Shown here: positions 59,164-64,000 of the stretch, piece by piece
Numbering within the stretch: position 1 is the stretch's first letter
Layout: each line of letters starts with the position of its first letter
Assembly (NCBI RefSeq): GCF_943914615.1
Contig: NZ_CALUCS010000006.1
Span: forward strand, 1 to 64,000
Direction of reading: 5' to 3'
Origin: an uncultured Corynebacterium sp.
Lineage (GTDB): Bacteria > Actinomycetota > Actinomycetes > Mycobacteriales > Mycobacteriaceae
Length of the DNA stretch: 64,000 bases
The notes under the pieces: model-generated
Database searches by the model: none
Told to the model about the DNA's origin: nothing
What the model saw: only the letters and a program-made list of their open reading frames with translations
Program-made: the position numbers and the translations under genes

Positions 59164-59218
59164 GCCTCGCCGATTTGCCCTTTCTTTTTGGTGACGCCCC
59201 CACGCATCATCTTTAGCC

Positions 59219-59800
59219 ATGATCCCACGGCTAAACCGCACCGTATCCTTAACGCTTGCGCTGGTCTTCCTCTGGGTTGGCGCCCCGCCTGTCCCCTTGC
59301 CACTTGCCGCTTCCGAACCCGCCACTGCCCAATCTGGCGCTCCCCAACCCAGAGAGTCCCGCATAGTCCGCTCCCATAGGCTGCCGACTGCGAGGGATGC
59401 ACAGGTGATCCGCGCTGCGGACATTCCCGATGCCGTGTGGGAGCCGGGTCACCGGGGCGTGGATCTGCAGGCATCTCCCGGCCAAGTGATCGTAGCCAGC
59501 CGGGGTGGCACTGTTGCTTTCGCTGGTGTGGTCGCCGGCACGCCGGTGGTCTCCATCAGCCACGCAGATGGGATTCGCACCACCTATGAACCCGTCGTGG
59601 CGCACGTGCGCGCCGGACAGAAGGTCCGTCGGGGCGAGGACATTGGTGTGTTGGCGGATGCCGACGCCCTGCCTGAATACGCCCGGAAGTCGCCGGGGCT
59701 TTCCTGGGGCGCCCGATTCGAGGGCAGGGGGCGGGTTTATATCGACCCGATGACGCTACTTGGCTCTGTGCGTGTCAGGCTCTGGGATGCGCCTGGTTAA
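59219..59800 (+). CDS. Secreted M23 peptidase-like protein, probably inactive
   Basis: A 193-residue protein with a signal peptide (LTLALVFLWVGAPPVPLPLAAS, cleavage near residue 35-40) and a LytM/M23 domain. The first zinc motif HRGVD is present. The second, normally H-x-H or H-W-G, reads GLSWGARFEG: the first His is Ser and the last is Arg. A catalytic role is therefore doubtful, and an activator of a peptidoglycan hydrolase or a binding role is possible. Its place next to rpsB matches mycobacterial Rv2891. It overlaps xerC by 26 bp at the 3' end. Confidence 0.82.
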   Translation: MIPRLNRTVSLTLALVFLWVGAPPVPLPLAASEPATAQSGAPQPRESRIVRSHRLPTARDAQVIRAADIPDAVWEPGHRGVDLQASPGQVIVASRGGTVAFAGVVAGTPVVSISHADGIRTTYEPVVAHVRAGQKVRRGEDIGVLADADALPEYARKSPGLSWGARFEGRGRVYIDPMTLLGSVRVRLWDAPG

Positions 59801-60683
59801 AGACGGCCTTCAGCCGCTCGGTGCCGACGTGGGTATAGATCTGCGTGGTGGACATGTTGGAGTGTCCGAGAAGCTCCTGCACCACACGGAGGTCCGCCCC
59901 GCCCTCCAGGATCGCCGTGGCCGCGGAATGCCGCAGCCCGTGGGGAGACAGGCGCGGGCCGGGGCCAGCCTGGGTTACGCGATTCACCACGGTGCGCACC
60001 TGGCGGGGGTCGATCCGCTTGCCGCGCACGCCTACGAAAAGAGCCGGGGTTCCCTTGGCCATGTCGCCGCGCACCTTGAGCCACTTCTCCAGAGCCGTCA
60101 CCACGGTGGCTCCGAAGGGAACCACGCGGGTCTTGTTGCCCTTACCAGTTACGCGAAGGAGGCGGTTGGAAAAATCCACATCGTCCACGTCGCAGCCCGT
60201 CAGCTCGGAGACGCGGATGCCAGTGGCGTACAGCAGCTCGACCATGGCCCAGTCGCGAATGGTACTGGGCGTGGAGGCATCGTCCTCGGGCTGCAAACCG
60301 TTGAGCAAGTCGGAGGCCTGGTCGGCGCGCAGCACGCGCGGTAGCGTGCGCTGGGGCTTCGGAGCCTTCAGCGCGGCGACCGGGTTGGCCTGCACGAAAC
60401 CGCGGTGCGCCAGGAATGCCCCGAAGCCCCGCATGCTAGAGGCCAGGCGGGAAAGGCTCGCCCGGCTGGCTCCGTTGTCCACCGCCCAGCCCAGCACGTC
60501 GCGGGCGCGGTCGAGGTCGAACTCCTCGATACGCTCCAGGCCTTCCAGCGCGCTGTCGAGGTCCCGTCGGTAGGCGCGGATGGTGTTCTCGCTGCGTCCG
60601 ACGACGTGGCGCAGGTGCTGCTCGTAATCGTCCAGCGCAGACCACAGCGGCGCTGTGGTACTAGCGGGACGGGAGTTGCTCAT
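59775..60683 (-). CDS. xerC: Tyrosine recombinase XerC
   Basis: XerC with XerD resolves chromosome dimers at dif under FtsK control. The 302-residue protein has the N-terminal SAM-like core-binding domain (LDDYEQHLRHVVGRSENTIRAYRRDL) and the catalytic residues Arg (ATGIRVSEL), Lys (GKGNKTRVV), HGLRHSAAT (His-x-x-Arg), GHSNMSTTQIYTH (His and Tyr). It precedes no obvious partner but is 17 bp downstream of dprA. Its 3' end overlaps the convergent M23-like gene by 26 bp. Confidence 0.93.
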   Translation of the reverse strand: MSNSRPASTTAPLWSALDDYEQHLRHVVGRSENTIRAYRRDLDSALEGLERIEEFDLDRARDVLGWAVDNGASRASLSRLASSMRGFGAFLAHRGFVQANPVAALKAPKPQRTLPRVLRADQASDLLNGLQPEDDASTPSTIRDWAMVELLYATGIRVSELTGCDVDDVDFSNRLLRVTGKGNKTRVVPFGATVVTALEKWLKVRGDMAKGTPALFVGVRGKRIDPRQVRTVVNRVTQAGPGPRLSPHGLRHSAATAILEGGADLRVVQELLGHSNMSTTQIYTHVGTERLKAVFNQAHPRA

Positions 60684-60700
60684 GTGACCAATCTAGCCGG

Positions 60701-61891
60701 TCACTCGACCCTAATCCAGCGGTCCGCCTCCCTTCGGATCCTGCCCATGGCCTCCAGGTCTCGCAAGCAGCGGATCACCGTGCGGGCGGGCAAGCCGGTA
60801 GCCTCCACCAGTTGCGGCAGCCTGCCTTCGGGACCTTTGCCGCTCGGCAAGGCTGCGGCGTCAATAATGGCGAGGTGCTCCCAGCTAGGTAGGAACGAAC
60901 GATCCTCCTGGCCTAGCCCCAACGCCATCTGCTCGCCTAGAGGGGTGAGTTCCTCGATGAGGTCGCGGGCGCTGACGGCCAGCGTGGCACGGGCCGTACG
61001 GATGCGGTCGAGGCACCCGAGGGAAGCGTGGGAGGTGACGGGGCCGGGGACGGCAAAGGTGGGCTTTACCAACGCTTCGGCCCAGTTGAGGGTGTTGAGT
61101 GCCCCGCTGCGCAGCGGAGCTTCGACCACCAGGGTTGCCTGCCCAAGGGCCGCGGCCAGACGATTGCGGGTGAGGAAGCGATGGCGAGCCGGCGGAGTGC
61201 CCGGCGGATACTCGCTGATGAGCATTCCGCCGGCAGCGACTACCTGCTCAAACAGATCCCCATGCGCCTTGGGATAAGAGACGTCGAGACCGCAGGCCAT
61301 CACCACGACGGTGGGCATTTTGGATTCGAGGGCCGCGCGGTGGGCGATGGCATCGATACCGATCGCACCCCCGGAGATCAGGCTGAAGCCCGCGTCCGCG
61401 AGGTCTCCGGCGAAGGACTGGGTGACCTGCTCACCGTAGCGCGTGGCGGCGCGGGTGCCCACGACCGTGACCGAGCGGCGCACCAGCGCATCCAGGCGCA
61501 CGTCCCCGCGCACCCACAGGGCGAAAGGTGCGGCCGCCTGGCCGCGGACGGAGGAATCGTGATCCGCGCCCGAACCGCCCATCCGCACGAAACTGGCGGT
61601 CAGTTCGGCAGGCCACTCGTCGTCCTCCGGGGTAACCAGCCGCCAGCCGCGGGCGATGGCCAGCTCCGCGTCGCGGGTGGGGTCCTGCTCGAAGCGCTGT
61701 GAGGTCGAGTCCGCCAGCGCGTCCGGTAGCTCCCCGCCCCGGCGCGCCAAGGCTTCCGCAACGGCCTGCACTTGCGCGGGGCCGGCCTGCTCCCAGCCGT
61801 TGGGCCAGAGCATGTCCAAGACGTCAGAGCGCGAGGCCTCTATGACCCGACGCACGTAGACCCACTCCAAAAAATTTTCCTGGGACGTCAT
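60701..61891 (-). CDS. dprA: DNA-processing protein DprA
   Basis: DprA (Smf) binds single-stranded DNA and loads RecA during transformation; it is also kept in bacteria not known to be competent. The 396-residue protein has the Rossmann core VVGTRAATRYGEQV, ISGGAIGIDAIAHRAAL, SEYPPGTPPARHRFLTRNRL and VVEAPLRSGALNT, plus a C-terminal winged-helix-like domain. The ATG overlaps the comM stop by 4 bp. An A6T4 tract (61869-61878) lies at codons 5-8. Confidence 0.93.
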   Translation of the reverse strand: MTSQENFLEWVYVRRVIEASRSDVLDMLWPNGWEQAGPAQVQAVAEALARRGGELPDALADSTSQRFEQDPTRDAELAIARGWRLVTPEDDEWPAELTASFVRMGGSGADHDSSVRGQAAAPFALWVRGDVRLDALVRRSVTVVGTRAATRYGEQVTQSFAGDLADAGFSLISGGAIGIDAIAHRAALESKMPTVVVMACGLDVSYPKAHGDLFEQVVAAGGMLISEYPPGTPPARHRFLTRNRLAAALGQATLVVEAPLRSGALNTLNWAEALVKPTFAVPGPVTSHASLGCLDRIRTARATLAVSARDLIEELTPLGEQMALGLGQEDRSFLPSWEHLAIIDAAALPSGKGPEGRLPQLVEATGLPARTVIRCLRDLEAMGRIRREADRWIRVE

Positions 61892-63426
61892 CGCTGCACC
61901 TCTACCAGTTCCCTATCTGCTCCGAAGAGTTCCACCGCATCACTGAGGTGCCCCAGGTGCGGGGCGGAGGCGCAATCGAGGTCCGCGAGTGTCCAGGCGA
62001 CGCGGATGGTCCGGTCCACTCCCCGCTGCGTGATGGTGCCGGTCCGCAGCATGTCTTCCAGCAGAACCGAGCCGGATTCATCCACGCCTACCTGCCGCAA
62101 AACTTTTCCGGGTACTAGCGCATTGCTGGCGGTGCCCCACCGTTGGCGGGCACGCTCCCTAGCCTCGGCCACCCGTTCAGCCACGGTGGCGCTAGCCTCG
62201 CACGGACTGCTAAGCCCCTCAATCTGGGGCCTGCCCGTGGTAGTTGCGAACACGTCCACTCGGTCGCGCAACGGCCCGGAAAGCTTCGCCTGATACCGCA
62301 GCCGCGCCCCGGAGGGGCAGGTGCAGTCAATCGGCAGCTCCGCGCCACAGGGGCAGGGGTTGGCGGCCATGACCAGCTGAAAGTCGGCGGGAAAGCTGGA
62401 GATTCGGTTCGCCCGCATGAGCTCCACGCGGCGCAGTTCCAAAGGCACGCGCAGGCACTCCAGGCTATCCCGGCGCGCCTCGCTGACCTCGTCGATAAAC
62501 AGCACACCGTGGTGAGCCAGGCTCACGGCCCCGGGGACAGGCACGCGCCCGCCGCCGATGAGTGCCGCCGGGGTTACGTTGTGGTGCGGCGCGATGAACG
62601 GCCGCTGCCCCGCGAGCACTTCCGGCAGGCTCCCCTTTACCCCCGCCAGGGAGTGCACGCTCGCGGCCTCCACCCGCTCGGTATCGGTCATGGGCGGCAG
62701 GATCCCCGGCAAACGTTCGGCCAGCATCGATTTGCCGCTTCCCGGCGGCCCCGTCAGCATCAGATTGTGCCCTCCGGCCGCGGCCACCTCCACCGCCCGG
62801 CGGGCAGCGGGCTGCCCCACGACTTCCGCCAGGTCCCCCACTTGCCGGGGCGGGGCATACTCCCCCGGGCACGCCTCCGGCAGCTCTCCTCCGCGCAGCC
62901 AGTCGATGACTGTACCCAGATTCTGGGCCACCAGCACGCTCACACCCCCATCGCTCGCTGCTGCCTGCGCAGCCTCGGCTGCCTCGCTTTCGTTTCCCAC
63001 GGGCACCACGACAGTGGAGAATCCCTCCATCGCCGCGGCCAGCACCAGCGCGAACACTCCCTGCACCGGGCGGATCTGCCCATCCAACCCCAGCTCCCCC
63101 ACCAGAATCGTCTGAGCTAGCCGTCCCGCTGCTAGCGCATCGTCAGCAACCGCAGAAAGCATCGCGCACACCATCGCCAGGTCATAACCGGCCCCCTGCT
63201 TCGGCAACCCGGCGGGCGACAAGCTCATCACGGTCCGCGACCCCGGCCACCCCACGCCGGAATTCTTCAACGCCGACCGAATGCGGTCCTTCGCCTGCAC
63301 CACCGCGGTATCCCCCATACCCACGATTGATATTCCGGGCAGCCCCCTGCTCACGTCGCACTCGACGGTGATCACCGTCCGTCGGGTCCCCTCCAGCGCT
63401 ATCGCCTGCGCATGCCCCACGGCCAT
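61888..63426 (-). CDS. comM: YifB/ComM family Mg-chelatase-like AAA+ ATPase
   Basis: ComM-type helicases promote branch migration during integration of transformed DNA. The 512-residue protein has an N-terminal Lon-protease-like domain (ITVECDVSRGLPGISIVGM), the AAA+ core with Walker A GPPGSGKSMLAERL (about 225-238), sensor segments (FRAPHH-like FIAPHHNVTPAALIGGG, GVLFIDEVSE) and the zinc-type NPCPCGAELPIDCTC. It starts 3 bp after yraN and overlaps dprA, so yraN-comM-dprA is one unit. Confidence 0.93.
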   Translation of the reverse strand: MAVGHAQAIALEGTRRTVITVECDVSRGLPGISIVGMGDTAVVQAKDRIRSALKNSGVGWPGSRTVMSLSPAGLPKQGAGYDLAMVCAMLSAVADDALAAGRLAQTILVGELGLDGQIRPVQGVFALVLAAAMEGFSTVVVPVGNESEAAEAAQAAASDGGVSVLVAQNLGTVIDWLRGGELPEACPGEYAPPRQVGDLAEVVGQPAARRAVEVAAAGGHNLMLTGPPGSGKSMLAERLPGILPPMTDTERVEAASVHSLAGVKGSLPEVLAGQRPFIAPHHNVTPAALIGGGRVPVPGAVSLAHHGVLFIDEVSEARRDSLECLRVPLELRRVELMRANRISSFPADFQLVMAANPCPCGAELPIDCTCPSGARLRYQAKLSGPLRDRVDVFATTTGRPQIEGLSSPCEASATVAERVAEARERARQRWGTASNALVPGKVLRQVGVDESGSVLLEDMLRTGTITQRGVDRTIRVAWTLADLDCASAPHLGHLSDAVELFGADRELVEVQR

Positions 63427-63429
63427 TGG

Positions 63430-63792
63430 TCACCACACCCCCTCGACGTGCTCGCGCACCCCGTCCGGTCCGACGTCGATCACGTCCACGCGCAGTCCCC
63501 CGGAAAACTGCACCCCCTCGCGATTCTGCTCCAGCCACAGTCCGGCCAACGTGCGAATCCGCCTGAGCTTCCGCGACCCCACCGCCGCCACTCCGCCCCC
63601 GTCGGAGTCCGAGGCGCGATACTTCACCTCGATGAAAGCCAGGTCGTCCTCGGGCGTCCGCGCCACCAAGTCCAGCTCCCCATAGCGGGTATAGAAGTTG
63701 CGGTCCAGCACCTCATACCCCGCCCGCTGCAGATACTCAGCCGCCAGGTCCTCCCCCAGGTTTCCCACTGCTCGCTTGTTCGCCGCCGTCAC
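63430..63792 (-). CDS. yraN: YraN/UPF0102 family endonuclease-like protein
   Basis: A 120-residue protein with the restriction-endonuclease-like fold signature: NLGEDLAAEYLQRAGYEVLDRNFYTRYGELDLVARTPEDDLAFIEVKYR, where Glu, Asp and Glu-x-Lys form the PD-(D/E)xK active site. The cellular role is unknown. It is the first gene of the yraN-comM-dprA run and lies downstream of the DUF2469 terminator. The conserved position next to comM suggests a DNA-processing role. Confidence 0.92.
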   Translation of the reverse strand: MTAANKRAVGNLGEDLAAEYLQRAGYEVLDRNFYTRYGELDLVARTPEDDLAFIEVKYRASDSDGGGVAAVGSRKLRRIRTLAGLWLEQNREGVQFSGGLRVDVIDVGPDGVREHVEGVW

Positions 63793-63883
63793 TAGTCGCC
63801 CTCCCCTTTTCCGTGATCCGGCACCGGTCCTTCACGCCCGGTACCTGGTTCACAAGTGTGGGGCATCATCCCCGTGGGGTGGC

Positions 63884-63941
63884 GTCATAAAAAGAAACAA
63901 AGACAACAAAAGCCCAGGGGGCTGTGGAAAACCCCTGGGCT
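63884..63941 (-). terminator. Intrinsic terminator after the DUF2469 gene
   Basis: On the minus strand the 10-bp stem AGCCCAGGGG / CCCCTGGGCT (63911-63920 with 63932-63941, 11-base loop) is followed by TTTGTTGTCTTTGTTTCTTTTTATGACG. It starts 24 bp after the DUF2469 stop. The tail merges with a TGACGCC element at 63881-63887. Confidence 0.88.
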
Positions 63942-63964
63942 GTGAATAAGAGGAAAATTGCAGA

Positions 63965-64000
63965 TCAGTCGGGCAGTTGGAGCTCGGGCTTGTCAAGCTC
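63965..64000 (-). CDS. DUF2469 family protein, last 11 codons
   Basis: Only the 3' end is inside the window: ELDKPELQLPD then TGA. This closely resembles the conserved C-terminus (ELDKPEL-x-LP-E) of the actinobacterial DUF2469 family, whose gene lies upstream of yraN in related genomes. Function unknown. Confidence 0.75.
   Translation of the reverse strand, partial: ELDKPELQLPD

Larger units (their letters stand above)
58730..59218. other. Gene-free divergent region between rpsB and the M23-like gene
   Basis: These 489 bp hold no convincing gene. They contain the rpsB leader with a two-part hairpin at 58893-58943, a smaller hairpin CTCGGT/ACCGAG (58993-58998 with 59008-59013), a facing pair of DnaA-box-like 9-mers at 59139-59163 and a TGACGCC element at 59192-59198. 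The rpsB promoter must lie here, but I could not place it with confidence. Confidence 0.6.

Overview
This window is a GC-rich (roughly 60%), gene-dense chromosomal segment of a mycolic-acid actinobacterium, most likely a Corynebacterium. The evidence is mycothione reductase, a PptT-type phosphopantetheinyl transferase, ThyX, actinobacteria-specific small families (DUF3046, DUF2631, DUF2469, TIGR03085) and a gene order that follows the mycobacterial/corynebacterial core from recA to rpsB/xerC/dprA. The bioY-bioM-bioN order and the BioQ-like operator also point to Corynebacterium. I cannot fix the species. I saw no rRNA, tRNA, CRISPR array, insertion sequence, prophage or plasmid gene.

Layout. 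1-1099: the 5' part of recA with an SOS box, and a DUF3046 gene. 1137-3097: biotin ECF transporter operon. 3105-6775: pspA, clgR, cinA, pgsA, and terC with a manganese-type riboswitch. 6812-15357: ftsK, TIGR03085, RNase J, dapA, thyX, dapB. 15404-21788: pnp, rpsO, ribF, truB, pptT, metallophosphoesterase. 21840-28519: the rimP-nusA-ylxR-infB-rbfA-MATE translation/transcription cluster. 28568-34124: Tat lipoprotein, proS, yaaA, cobA, selO. 34121-38975: mqo, then alpha/beta hydrolase - mycothione reductase - SDR. 38967-42342: the most accessory-looking stretch (DUF1648/DUF5808 membrane protein with GntR regulator, HNH endonuclease, CMD-family protein). 42368-52304: map, lipoprotein PBP, a two-component system divergent from an ABC exporter, ispG, rip1, dxr. 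52458-58729: DUF2631, rlmN, lapA-like, cdsA, frr, pyrH, tsf, rpsB. 58730-64000: a 489-bp gene-free leader region, an M23-like protein, xerC, dprA, comM, yraN and the 3' end of a DUF2469 gene.

How the genes work together. Most of the window is translation and RNA metabolism (rimP, nusA, infB, rbfA, truB, rpsO, rpsB, tsf, frr, rlmN, proS, map, pnp, rnj). Alongside it are cell-envelope supply (pgsA, cdsA, isoprenoid ispG/dxr, lysine/DAP dapA/dapB, PBP, Rip1), DNA maintenance (recA, ftsK, xerC, dprA, comM, yraN) and stress response (pspA/clgR, mycothione reductase, yaaA, selO). Genes are packed so tightly that convergent pairs repeatedly share stop-codon bases, and several promoters appear to give leaderless mRNAs.

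I found no unmistakably new multi-gene system. The most interesting signals are at the DNA/RNA level: an anti-SD switching riboswitch before terC; a recurrent TGACGCC element often preceded by a T-run; AnTn tracts embedded in GC-rich genes; a facing pair of DnaA-box-like 9-mers upstream of the M23-like gene; structured leaders at rpsO, rpsB and tsf; a cdsA gene with no conventional start codon in front of its conserved N-terminus; and matching Arg/Gly low-complexity segments in RNase J and PNPase. All family calls come from reading sequence motifs and from remembered family knowledge; no database search was run.
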